DNA of 64,000 nt from positions 1 to 64,000 of the forward strand of contig NDFF03000316.1 of NCBI GenBank assembly GCA_002150815.3, read 5' to 3'. Positions 51,140 through 62,347 of this stretch are shown piece after piece; the first letter of the stretch is position 1; each line of letters starts with the position of its first letter. The stretch is from Grammothele lineata (taxonomy: Eukaryota > Basidiomycota > Agaricomycetes > Polyporales > Polyporaceae). The notes beneath the pieces were generated by a model, which was not told the DNA's origin, made no database searches, and worked only from the letters and a program-made list of their open reading frames with translations. The translations under genes and the position numbers were made by a program.

Positions 51140-53293
51140 ATGGCCTACACCCGCCCAACCACCTCCGCGTCCCCTCTCGCCTCCACCTCCGCCCTCCCCC
51201 CGCGCCCGCGCGAGATCGGCGAGGGCATCATGGACGACGGCACCATCTCCGCCAACCACCCCCTCGTCCAAAAGTACCTCGAGACCATATCCGAGGAATT
51301 CAAGACAGCCGCAAACGCCGAATTCCAAAAACCCGGCCGTCCCCTCCCCCAACGCCCCTACATGAACAAGGACCGGTACGACGTCCACTGCTGGGCGTAC
51401 CTCGCCGAGCACACCCGGTCCAGGCGCGCGGGGCTCGTCGCGCTCCCCAAGAACGTCCGGAGCGTGATCGGCAGGCAGGACATCAAGGAGAGCACCGCGG
51501 ACGCGATCTTCGCGCTCGCGGCGCTCGCGGTGTTCGAGTTCCCCACGCGCCCCGCGCACTGGGCGATCTGGGGGAAGGAGAACCAGAACGTTGACACGAT
51601 GAAGACCGTCTTCCGTGTACTCGGTGAGTTTCTGTCTTTCGCCCCCACCCCAGATCCTTACGCGCGAGCGCGAGCGTGCCACCCACCGTACGCGTCCGCG
51701 CGGGTGGTCAGCGCTTAACGCGTCCTCACCCACTTCCGCGTACCTGTGGCCCAATAGACGCTCATCGACATCGCTGACCCCGCCCCCCTCTTTCTCCACC
51801 GCACAGAGCACAGCCCCCGCCTGATCACCTCCCCCGTCTCCGGCCTCACCTGCCCGTACTACGCGCAGCAGATCCTGATCAACTACCAGCGGGCCTGGCG
51901 CGTCGTCGAGCCTTCCCTGGGGGAGTTCGAGGCGCGGTGGAAGCGGAGCGCGGAGGAGGCCGGGCTGGACGCGAACGCGGACGAAGGGAGGGAGAGGGTG
52001 GAGGGGGAGAGGAAGTCGAGGAGGGTGGTGAGGAAGTCGTTGAAGGCTGTGGAGGTGGAGGAGGTGGAGAAGGCGGAGAGGGCGGAGAGGGCGAAGGCGG
52101 AGAGGAGGAGGAAGAACGCGTTGGCGAAGGGGAAGGAGAGGGCGGCGAAGAGGGCGAGGGTGGAGGAGGTACCGGAGCCCGAGGTGGAGGTCGACGTGGA
52201 TGCTGAGATTGAGGTCGAGGTCGTGGAGGAAGACGTCGCAGAGGGCGCGGCGCCAACCGTCCCTGCCGAAGAGGCCATGGAGGTCGACGTAGACGTGGAC
52301 GCGGACGACGACGAGACCGAGTCAGAACCAGAAGCCGCTTCCCCCGCTCCCGCAATGCTGACGGACGACATCGACGCGGACCTCTCCCAAGATCCCGTCG
52401 TCCAGGAGCTCACCGCACTAGGCGTAGCGGTGACAGAAGTCGGGTCCATGCTCGGTGCCCTGAAGCAGGACATGAGCCGGGCGCTCCAAGATCTGCACCA
52501 GGAAGAGGAGAAGGTAGACCTACTCGCGGTCCTGGCGGCAGCGGCTGCGGTCGTGCAGCACGCGCCGGTTCCCGTTCCTGCACCCGCTCCCGTTCTGGCT
52601 CCCGCTTCCGTCCCCGCTCCCGCCCCTACGCCCAAGAAGACCAGCTCCAAAAAGGCCCCCGCGAAGAAGTCCCCCGCTCGTCCCAGGAAAGCCACGAGCT
52701 CACCAAAGAAGGCTTCGCCAAGAGCGAAGTCCAAGAGGGCAGCTGGCACCAAGGCCTCCCCGCCTTCCCCGGGGACGATCCGCATCCCCGCGCGGCTCCC
52801 AGCTTCTTCGTCCTCTGCGCCTGCGCCCGCGCCCGTCGAGCCGATCTCCGCCCCCGCTCCCGTCGCCGTTGATCCGCCAACGTTCCTCTCCGCCCCCGCT
52901 CCCCCAGCCGACTCGCTCATCTTCGGAGCGGCAACTCTCCCCCCTCGCCCCCCCGCACCTGCACCCACACGCCCAAGTTCAGGCACAGACGCAGACGCAG
53001 ACTCACCAACAACAACAGCAGTGAGCCTCCCCTCCACCTCCTCATCCTCCTCGTCGGGCAGCGCAACGCGCGTGAACACGCCCCTCGACACGCCCGCGGG
53101 GGAGAAGGCGCGGGAGCTCCAGCTGGGGGTGTTGGAGGTCGTGTTTGAGGACCGCACCACGGCGAAGGAGGGGGAAGAAGGGCAGGTGACGACGAGGGAG
53201 GCGAAGGTTGAGGCGATCGACGCTGCTGCTGTGCCTGAGACGGGCGGACGGCGGGTGTCGCGGAGGTTACGCGGTAGGACTGCTCGCGCTTGA
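51140..53293 (+). CDS. Hypothetical protein with H1-like basic region, likely nuclear
   Basis: Exons 51140-51623 and 51807-53293 keep frame over a 183-bp intron, giving 656 residues. The N-terminal 200 residues look folded (ANHPLVQKYLETISEEFKTA, DRYDVHCWAYLAEHTRSR, ADAIFALAALAVFEF, YYAQQILINYQRAWRVVEPS) but I do not recognise the fold. A long charged stretch follows with alternating Lys/Arg and Glu (about 225-275), an acidic segment (about 275-330), then a Pro/Ala region and a Lys/Ala/Ser/Pro tract around 425-480 (KKTSSKKAPAKKSPARPRKA) with SPKK repeats like histone H1 tails. The end is RRVSRRLRGRTARA. Composition suggests a chromatin or nucleolar protein; that is inference. Codon use is very GC-rich. 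Confidence 0.65.
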
Positions 53294-53978
53294 GCTCGAG
53301 CTTGGGCCTGAGTTCGAACACGAACGCGTGGGCGATGGCCCGCGATGACGATACTGACGACCGGTGACGTCTTTAATTGGGATCTTTCTGCCATCTGGAC
53401 ACTGTATGTCCCTGTTGTATCGCTGGGTATTTATTGGTATATTTATACGGACTGTTGTATTGGGTAGCTTGTAACATTACTACCTGTACTCTTGGTTGTT
53501 CGATTTGATTTGGTTCGAGGGTTTAGATGGAAGAGAGAGTGCGTACCGGCGTGTGATTTGGCGGGAAGAGGAGTCGCAGCGATTGCGCGCACTCTAGGGT
53601 TGTAGTTGGATGACCCTGTATTAAAGCCTCCTCGCACGATCGTCAATCAACAGACGGTCTGCTCGTGCGCCTCTCAGCAAGAGCAACGCGAGCGCAACAC
53701 ATCTCCTCAGAATGTCTGCAACAAGCACGAAGCATCGTCCAAACGTAGCCGCGACGTTGATTGATTGTCGGTAGAGAATACAGCATGCATGCAAATGATA
53801 GAATACAAGGCAGACACGAGCGCACCTGCAGCCTCTCCAACTCCCTCCTCCAACTCCTCAGTGTGGCGAACGAGCCCTGATTCCAGGGTCTTTTCGGACG
53901 GAGGGCTGGCTATGCGCGAAGCGGGTGCAGGCGCGGGTGTGGACCGGAATTTGGGATCCAAAGTTGCGTAGGAGGGCA
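53294..53978. other. Convergent gene ends, no gene
   Basis: Nothing recognised between the H1-like gene and LSM2. Confidence 0.5.
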
Positions 53979-54589
53979 TCACCGCTTGTTCTGCGCGGCG
54001 GTCTCTGCAGAGACGGGCGCGCAGCGCGAAGTCAGAGGGTGAGAATGGAAGGGGAAGGGGGGGGTAGGGCCGAGAAGGAAGACAGCGCACCTCGTCGTGT
54101 CGCGTCCTCCAGGAGCTGGGTGTCGACGTGCTCGGCGGGGAGTTGGACGTATCGGACGACGGAGCCGCGGATGAAGCAGTTCTTCACTGCCATCTATGCC
54201 ATCAGTGCAGTCATATGAGCATGTTTACTCGGATGAGGCAGAGATACGAAAGGGGCGGACAGAACACGTTCGCGCTCGGACTGGAAAACAGAAGAAGACG
54301 CAGGGCGTACTCACCATGTGGGGATGCCGCGCCTCATCGAGGACCTTGATGTTATCCAGACGAATATTGAGAAACCTGTACGAGCGGTTGCAAGCCGTAT
54401 GAGGATCACAAAACGCGTCGACGGAAGGAGTGCACGAACTGGTCGACGGACTTGAGGGTGCCGGTGATGGAGAGATCGTTTTTGAGCTCGACGGTGACCC
54501 TCTGGTCCGTGAGGGTCTTGAACACGGAGAAGATGAGCTATTTCAGAGTTCAGTCGAGTAGATCCTCAAGAGACAGTGACGCGTACCAT
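53979..54589 (-). CDS. LSM2: LSM2, U6 snRNA-associated Sm-like protein
   Basis: Five exons (54589-54587, 54537-54440, 54375-54315, 54193-54091, 54004-53979) encode 96 residues, the usual LSm2 length. The first coding exon is only the ATG. Sm motif 1 is seen as FKTLTDQRVTVELKNDLSIT followed by GTLKSVDQFLNIRLDNIKV, and Sm motif 2 as NCFIRGSVVRYVQLP; the end is VDTQLLEDATRRETAAQNKR. The partner proteins form two rings: LSm2-8 binds the 3' end of U6 RNA in the nucleus and LSm1-7 promotes mRNA decapping in the cytoplasm. Four introns in 291 coding bases is high but usual for small basidiomycete genes. The single-codon first exon explains why no long open frame marks the gene. Confidence 0.93.
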
Positions 54590-55026
54590 GGGTGGGACGG
54601 TGGAGGCAGGGCGACGAGGGGAGCAATCGCAAGACCGCCGCGCTCGACTTTGAGTCGCTCGTTGTGCGCGGTCCTGCACCAGCGTCTATGACGGCGCGTC
54701 GTCGGGCGCTCTCTGGGACGTCAAATTGCCACGTGGGCGACAAGCCTTGCGAAATCACCGAGCTCACTGCTCTTCCTCGTCCTCCTCGACCTTTCGAGGT
54801 GACACGCTGAACTCTGACTAGTGACCGCTATAAACATGCTTAACGTATCCACTACTATCGCTCTGGAACTCTTGGAGTAGAAGCTCTAAATGGGGAGTGG
54901 CGCGCGGCGCTCCATCTGGTGGTCTCAGGCCAGTCGACCTTGACTGTCACTCCGATTAATGACTACGTTGCCTACGTGATCTACAGCATAAATTCTTCCT
55001 ATCATACAGCTACTCATCAAGAATTA
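54590..55026. other. Intergenic, LSM2 promoter
   Basis: No gene seen. Confidence 0.5.
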
Positions 55027-56083
55027 TCACACTAGGCCCGGCAGCTCTTCCAACGAGCGAATGACCACATCGACCTCGCCGCCTTCCGCCTTGCTCCTGA
55101 CGGCTTCCCTGTCGATATCGAGGTCGTCTGTCGCACGCGGGATGTACACCGTCTTCATTCCATGGGACGCCGCTGCACGGAGATCCCACATATGAGCCGC
55201 GACCATGACGCATTTCTCAGGCGGGACGTTGATGTGCTGCATCGCCCCGAGGTACACCTTCGGGTTCCTGCATTCCAAGAGAACACGTGAGTTCACGATG
55301 CTTCCTCCTAATGGCGATTCCCGCGGAAGTACTGAATTACTCACGGCTTGCATGTCCCAAACAGGTCGACGGAAAACACAGCGTCCCAAGGCAAGTCAGC
55401 GTGCTTCGCCTGCCCCCCAAATCCCCCGTCAGCAAAACAGTCCGAGGCTGAACCTCGACACGCCCTCACGAGGTCAACAAGGAAGCGCATATTCCCATTC
55501 GACAGCGCGGCTACGATTTTCTTTCTCTTCAGCGCTTTGACTCCGGCTGATGAATCTGGCCAGCCCTTCGCCTTGTGCCATGCCATGACTAGCTCATGTC
55601 TCTTCTGTGCATCCCAGGCGGACGCTAGGTGCTTCCATCGGGGCGTCTCTAGTGTCGCATCTAGAGTCTGTAATGCCGTCAAATTGCTGTTGTGACGCGG
55701 ACAGTGGCCAGCTTACCTGGGCGTGAATCTTGTCCATGTTCGAACTACCCTCTCCTCCACTCGCAATCGCACGACTACGTCCCCGGGCCATGACGGTCAT
55801 CCGTCCTCGCGACTATGTGGCCATCACTCACGCATGCTGGAAGTACGCTGACCTCCATTTATGCGCGAACTCACCCCAATCTGCAGGTGATTGTATTCAG
55901 CGCTCTCGACTCTGAGTTCCGAGTCGCTATTCTCTTGCCGAACACACCTTCGTTTGCGCCAGCAGGAGCCGACGCCGAGAGGACTTGAGTGATATGGCCA
56001 TGCCAGTCTATAATCGTCCCGAAGATGTCGAAGATGAACGCTTCCGCGTCGTTCAGTACCCCTGAATTTGCACCGGACGACAT
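55027..56083 (-). CDS. Type II 2-haloacid dehalogenase (HAD superfamily)
   Basis: Five exons (56083-55948, 55880-55832, 55774-55717, 55667-55345, 55267-55027) give 268 residues. HAD motif I is EAFIFDIFGTIIDWHG, with the nucleophile Asp in FDIFGT. Next come WGEFAHKWRSAY (with the family's substrate Arg), ARAIASGGEGSSNMDKIHAQ, motif II in KKIVAALSNGNMRF, PWDAVFSVDLFGTCKPNPKV with the motif III Lys, and CVMVAAHMWDLRAAASHGMK with TVYIPR before the end. Enzymes of this type hydrolyse (S)-2-haloacids to (R)-2-hydroxyacids through an aspartyl ester; natural substrates in fungi are mostly unknown. Among HAD proteins the HMWDL(R)AA segment points to the haloacid dehalogenase group. No targeting signal is seen, so it is probably cytosolic. 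Confidence 0.88.
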
Positions 56084-57840
56084 AGTGATGGAGAAAGAGC
56101 AAGCGTGTGCTAGAGGAACGCCGGTGGGCGTGCTTATTCATGCCCTACTCAGACATGGGATATGTATGCGCGATGATTGCATAATGGTCGTGTGACCGAA
56201 CCATTCAGGTGACTAGTGTGAGGCCCCAAAGCGTACGTTAATTAGGTTCCATGAGGCCAGAAAGGTCTACGCAGAGTATTGTTCGCGGGAAACTATATTG
56301 GTCGCGCAGTGCTCTAAAGAGCGACTGAAGAGGGCCGCTGCGACGTCGTTGAATTTGGGTCTCAGGCGCTGGGCTCTCCGCGTCAAAGTGCCGCGTGGCT
56401 TCAAGTTGTAGCGCGCAATCTCATGACTGAACACGTCGACTATACACTCTGCTTCTACCTTTCAATGTCGAAAATCGAGAATGAAATCACACAGCTAGGC
56501 AAGGATGATCGTTCCCTGCGGCCTTCTTTCAGCCTTTATCTGGAAACAACACTTTCTCGCCGCCGAACCAGCGTCTTCGACTAGCAACTCGTTTCTCCGC
56601 TGGTGCGCTGCCTCCAAGATCTTCTACGATCTAGGAGTCTGATCCTCGAAGATGCACCACTTTGTCAGTCCCTCACCCTCTACCCCTTCTTTGGCTGTAA
56701 ATTGTGACCCCTACTAGGCGAGTAGCGGCACGGATCCAGTTCCCCATTGAAGGCGGTGCCCTTGGGTTCCAAGTCTCTTCTATGTACCAGAGCGATGAAT
56801 CCTAAAGGTGGGTCAGACTGTTCGCCCTGATAGCACCGCGTTGTAGTTGACCATTGACTGATCGCTCAACAACTAGCTTGGACTTGCATCTCATACACGT
56901 CTTTTCTATCCTAATGTTCGTCTCTTATATTGTATCACATACTGCTACAACCGTCAATTACTGCAATCACCCACCTCTTGTTCATGACCTGCACATTCTC
57001 AGTGGGTCGGCAGAGCAGCGGAGTCATAGGATAAGTTGTGCTTTCTCCCTGTTCTATATTTGCGAATGTTGTGCCCCGACTTTGGAGACGGTCGTTACCG
57101 AAAATTCTATCCGTGTTTAATTCAGGCGGTATGTCACTGCCCGCCCTCGTTCCCCCGACAGCTGGTCGACATTACGCTGCATCTTAACTGGTTTTCCCTT
57201 ATCCGCAGCGCTGTTCACGGTCATTCAACGGCCAGTGTGGTTGATGACAGGAACTGCAGGTACGTCCCATCAATGTGGCAGTGGTCGGAACCATTGTACA
57301 TGCGTCTGACACTAATCCATTTGGGCTTACTAGCTTCTCGACTGACAGCTTAGTGCTTACTAAACTGTAGATCTGTCTTCGTCGTATGGAAGGCAAGTGT
57401 AGACTACCCCTCACTACGAGGTTCACCAGTAGAACTTACAGTGAGTTGCCTATCCATCTGGTGACACTTATGTATGACGTTCACAGCATCTTACAAAAAC
57501 TAAGTAGTCTCCCAGAGGTACACAGCATGAGCTAGAAAGCATTGCTTCACGGCCATCGGTCGTTGATGCTCGCAAATCTTCCCTTCGCTTACCCATCCAT
57601 GACCCCTAACATCATATCCCCTCGCAGATTGCCTCGCAACCGCCCAATCGGCAACGCGGGGGGCTTCCTGATGTGGCATTTTGCATGAACTCTGACGCCG
57701 CGCCCTGAGGAATGTTTTCGCCCCAGGCGTTCAAATGGGGATATGGCTCCACTGCCGGTGACCGACATTGATGGCGATCCGATTTTGAAGAGGAGTGCGG
57801 CGGCAGTGCTTCCTGAATCCCGCCTCCGGCTGCTCCTGGT
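56084..57840. other. Long stretch without a recognisable gene
   Basis: 1.75 kb between divergent genes. Open frames are short and show no family pattern. It may include decayed coding sequence that I cannot identify. Confidence 0.4.
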
Positions 57841-57844
57841 TGCT

Positions 57845-57850
57845 TATAAG
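57845..57850 (+). promoter_or_regulatory. TATA box of the aspartic protease gene
   Basis: TATAAG, 85 bp before the ATG at 57930 and 116 bp before the ATG at 57961. Confidence 0.5.
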
Positions 57851-57929
57851 TGTCAAGGCCCGTGAGCTGTATATAGGTCGGCTGCTCGTGCCCCTGCTTC
57901 CCCATCATCTCGCTTCCCTTTCCACGACG

Positions 57930-59865
57930 ATGTTTTCTCGTTCGTTCCTCCCCCTTCATCATGTCCTTTCTTCTTCTATGCTTTACTTTTCTTCTGTCCT
58001 CAGTTCTGGCTTCTCCGTCTCTAATAATGCTCAAGCGGGGAACATGATGAACATCGGCGTACAGACTACCGACAACGCCTTCGTAAGTGTTTCTTCCCTG
58101 AGATTGAAGTCTATTCCTGCTAAACGCGGTATCACCAACAGTACCGGGTCAACATCACGCTAGGAGGCAAAGGTGCGAGACATCGAGTGAGCTTCATGAA
58201 ACGTGAAAGACTAAACCTACATAGATATTCTCGTCTGGTTGGACACCGGGTCTACCGATCTGTGGATTGACCCGGACCTCCACATCCAGACCACGAATTC
58301 CACAGATCTGCAGACGCAAATCACTTATGGACAAGGAAGCATAGCAGGGCCCATTGCTTTCGCGGAGTTGAAGGTTGGAGACTTCGTCATACCATCACAA
58401 GGTCCGTTCCTTGCATCTTCTGCAGTTTCATCACCCGCTCACGACCCACCTGCAATGACGGCAGCCTTCATCAACGCAACCCAGAAAGTGGCCCTCGACA
58501 ACGTGCAAGGTATCCTCGGCATGGCGTTCGACACCACTGGGAGTAACATCTACCAGGCGATACGCACGGCGTGGGGGGCGCAAGCGGCGGAGCAGCTCGG
58601 CCATTCCTTCCTCAACAACCTCTTCGAGATGAACATGTCGCTCCCGAACAACTTTGACGTCCAGCTCACCCGTGCAGAGCAACCTGGCCAGCCTGACGTG
58701 GGCGAGTTCGTCATCAGCGGGCACGCGGCAGGTTACGAAGACGTCACGGAGGCACCGCAGCTCAAGCGCGTCGTGGACAACCACTGGAGTATCATAGTTG
58801 ACGAGATGCGCGTGAACAACCAGGCGGTGCCGTTCGTCAACAAGTCATCGGTGATGGGCGTGCCGGAGAGCAAGCTCATCGCGATCCTCGACACCGGCTT
58901 CACGCTCCCGTCTCTCCCGCAGTATCTTGTGGATGCGATCTACTCTAGCGTGGAGGGTGCTGTTTTCTGGCCGTTCGGAGGCGGTTGGGTCGTCCCTTGT
59001 GATTCTTACATCGACTTGTCTTTCGTCTTCGGGTCAGTCCTCCTCCTCGTCTCACTTCTCACGTCACTAATGGCATAGCCTACAGTGGTAAGGAGTATAT
59101 GGTGAACCCCATCGACCTCGCACCTCCTGGACAACTTCCGATCGTCCAGAACGGCAGTAGCACGAACGTCACTCTCTGCTCGGCTAGCTACACTTACCTC
59201 ACGCTCGACCCCACCAACTTCCAAGGCTTTGACATGATTCTCGGTGACGCCTTCCTGCGCAGCGTCTATGCTTCGTACGTCTTCGCTGGGCGTAAGCCCT
59301 TTTTCCTTGAACGCGCGCTGATGCCTTGTCTGATAGATACGACTACGGAGAGTATCACCCGACGAACCGCACCACGGGCGAGCCGTTCGTCCAGCTCCTC
59401 TCCGTCGTCGACGTCCATACCGCCGAGGACGATTTCCACGAGGACATCAACGCGATCCTCGCTTCGATGCCGCCCAAGATCGTGCCCGCCGACGTCCTCA
59501 CCGTACAAATCGACCCGGCATATCTCGCTGCGCTGGGGCTTAACACTACCTCCACCAACTCCACTAATGCGACCTCTTCGACCGGTTCGGTCAACGCCGC
59601 CCTCGCGAATACCGATAGAGACGGTTCGTCGAGCTCGTTCTTCGCTGGGGTGCCGAAGACGTGGGGCATCGTCGCGCTTGCACTTCTGGGCGCGAACCTG
59701 CTTCTCGGTCTTATTCTGCTGGCGGTCGTGTCGAGCCTGTGCGTGCGCGGGATGAAGGGCCGAGCGCGCAGCGTCGCGGGGCGGTACGAGCCTGTGCGCC
59801 TCAAGGAGGCGATGGACCACGAGCACGACGCAGAGGCTAGTCACCAGGGTCGGTACAGCGACTGA
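57930..59865 (+). CDS. Membrane-anchored aspartic protease (A1 family)
   Basis: Six exons (57930-58082, 58142-58172, 58225-58401, 58465-59032, 59086-59274, 59337-59865) give 548 residues. Catalytic motif 1 is LVWLDTGSTDLW (Asp68), the flap Tyr is in ITYGQGS, and motif 2 is LIAILDTGFTLP (Asp263), with Phe where Ser or Thr is usual. NIGVQTTDNAFYRVNITLGG before motif 1 and GFDMILGDAFLRSVYASYDY near the C-lobe end fit fungal A1 enzymes. After the protease lobes comes a Ser/Thr/Asn linker, a membrane helix (about 475-503) and a basic cytoplasmic tail, so it should sit at the surface facing outward. The 63-bp third intron is in frame if retained. The N terminus is doubtful: the +1 frame from ATG 57961 gives a much better signal peptide (MSFLLLCFTFLLSSVLA, then LKR) but runs into TGA before joining the enzyme. 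Confidence 0.85.
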
Positions 59866-60938
59866 GCTGGGGAAGCGTCCGACCAGGGTTGATGATCGTA
59901 TCGACGGTTGTGTACTTCCGGAGTGGCGGACTCGGAGTTGTAGCTGTTTCCGAGCCTGTTCAAATTATGGATCTTCATCGCGCTTCGCGTGTATCGTTAT
60001 GCTTGTCAAACGTCTTGTAATCTACTTTAGCGTTTCAGTGTAATGGACCTAAGTTTATTTCGTTATACATGGACGCTGTAATCAACTATTAGCATAAGCC
60101 AGTAGTATAGAACCTGGTGATATGGGTACACCGGTTGAATCATTCACTTGACGTGTCGAGTCGTAGAAATACGAGCTGGTGCTTAATGAACCGGCACAAC
60201 TGTGGTTTCTATACTCACGACGACTAAGCCACGTTCCAACATAAGAGGCAGTGGGGAACTTACAGAGGCTATGACAACGCAGAGAGTCTCTGCCAGTGAG
60301 GCTCGATCGCCTTAAACACCGAGCAGCCCCGAGTCTTTCGGGAAACAGACCTAATCCCCGACAGCGGCCATTGAATAATCGATTGCTCAACTACTTATTC
60401 TCTCGTCTTTGGAGATATTCGACGGCACCGCCCGAAAGACATATTGCCAATACTGGCAGTTAAAATTCTTGCTCTGTGAAATCCAGAACTTGGTGTCTGA
60501 GAACTATGAAGGCCGCGAGCTTACCATGCATCAGCGCTGCCAGAGGACGCGGGTGAAATGGCGTCCTAGACTAGTTACGTCTTCAAGAAGCGAACGTACT
60601 TTTCTGTGTGCTTCCGGGCATGTGAAATGAAATGCACAGCGTAGGAAGGGATGTACCAGATTGTGTCGTCAGTGTCAAGAGAAGCGTGATACCATCCGCC
60701 ATCAACTGAAACCGGCCCGGAGCGCTTGTGCTGCGCTACGACCACTTTGTACCATCCACCATGATCCCTCCATTCTCATGCCGACGCTTATCAAGCTGCT
60801 CTCCTTTCGAAATGCCGGCACGAGAATAGGAACAAGACATGACCACATCTTACGCCGAATATAAATTGCCCTCGTCCATGCGCTCCACTTCCGGGTCCCC
60901 ACACACGCTCTCGACGTGAACACCCATCGCGTACTGCC
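59866..60938. other. Intergenic, no gene recognised
   Basis: 1.07 kb with no supported gene; contains the promoter of the dehydrogenase gene. Confidence 0.45.
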
Positions 60939-62347
60939 ATGTGGCCATTCTCCTTGTTTTCGCCGAGGTTCGATCCAGAGAAAGACCTCCCAGAGCTCAC
61001 CGGCAAAGTCGCGATCGTTACAGGAGGAAAGTGAGTACTCGTGTCCATCCGACCCACTCCCCTTTCTCGCGTCGGTATTGACACGTACGGTCTACAGTAG
61101 TGGCCTTGGTTTTGCGACGGTCCAGCACCTCGCGCGGCGGGGAGCGAAGGTGTACATGGCTGCGCGGAGCGAGGAACGTGCCAAGGCTGCTATCCTGAGA
61201 CTTCACGAGCAAGGACTAGGGAAGGGCGAGGTAGAGTGGTGGCCACTTGACCTGAGCGTGCCGAAGGGGGTCAAGGAGAGTGCGGAACGATTCTTGGAGA
61301 AGGAGAAGAGATTGGACATACTAGGTGAGTGTTGCTTTCTCGGTGGGGCTTTTAAGGGGCTCAGCTCATGCTGCGATGATGGTGGCGGATAGTGAACAAC
61401 GCGGCCATGTGAGTAGGACAAGAGTAGGAGCACTCGTGTATGAGTGTCAAAGGCTGAGATTGGGACAACAGGCTGCGTCATCCGTACAAGATGACTCCGG
61501 AGGGTGCGTCTCTCCCATTATGAGGTATTGCCGCCAAAGTTCAACCTTCTTGCAGGCGTACAAGACATGATGCTCGTGAAGTGCGCCAGCTCCCATTCTC
61601 AGTGCATCGCACCTGCTCATTGTGCCCATTCAGTCACATCGGCCCTTTCATTTTCACGAAGACGCTCCTCCCGCTGCTCTCCGAAACAGCGAAAGATTCC
61701 CAGAATGACGTTCGCGTTGTCATGGTTCGTTGCCCCGCCGCATATACTCGTACCACACCTGTCTCACCTACGTGTATAGATTGGCTCAGATTCAGTAGCC
61801 ATGTTCAAGAAGCGCGAAGTTCGTTTCAGGAACCTGGATGATCTGAACGAGGAGTTTGGCGGGTCTTCAGATGACGAACAGAAGCGATACAGTAAGCCTT
61901 TACGGTTCTTTCTCTCTCCCCCACTTCAAGTGCCTTCGTGTAGGCAAGTCAAAACTCGCCAACATCCTTTACGCTAAGTACCTCCAGAAGCACCTCGACT
62001 CCTCCAACGTACCCATCACCGTCTTAACCGCGGATCCGGGCTGGGTGTACACGGAAGGCGTGAAGGACCTTCCCATGATGCAGTCGCCTGCGACGAAGGT
62101 CATCATGGCCATCCTCAACGTGCTCGTCTTCAACGCTCCCCGTGAAGCAGCGTTCAGTCCCGTGTTCGCCGCCGCGTCGCCTATCGTACGCGCGGAGCGC
62201 GAGAAGTATAAGGGCGGGTACCTCGAGGTGGATTATGCGCGCGGGGCGAAACTCACGAAGCCGTACACTCATCAAGGGGAGAGCGAAGAGCTCGCGGAGG
62301 AGCTGTGGAAGACGTCGGAGAAGGTCGTGAAGGGGATGGACTTGTAA
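60939..62347 (+). CDS. Short-chain dehydrogenase/reductase, retinol-dehydrogenase-like
   Basis: Eight exons (60939-61030, 61098-61324, 61392-61407, 61472-61503, 61556-61580, 61634-61724, 61780-61891, 61944-62347) give 332 residues. The NAD(P) site reads KVAIVTGGNSGLGFATVQHL, with AARSEERAK after the second strand (Arg pattern suggesting NADP). DLSVPKGVKESAERF and ILVNNAA follow; the active site is RYSKSKLANI (Tyr and Lys four apart). HIGPFIFTKTLLPLL matches the N-H-x-G-x-F motif. ADPGWVYTEG replaces the usual HPG motif. The fungal group of retinol-dehydrogenase-like enzymes has broad carbonyl substrates and no certain role. Exon 3 is only 16 bp and exon 5 only 25 bp. Confidence 0.88.

Noticed and set aside
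51883..53394. 503-codon open frame on the minus strand, Ser/Ala/Thr-rich
   Set aside because: It is the antisense shadow of the GC-rich H1-like gene; its low-complexity composition mirrors the codon bias of the plus strand and it has no domain pattern.
59266..59844. 192-codon minus-strand open frame
   Set aside because: Antisense to the last exon of the aspartic protease; composition follows the sense codons.
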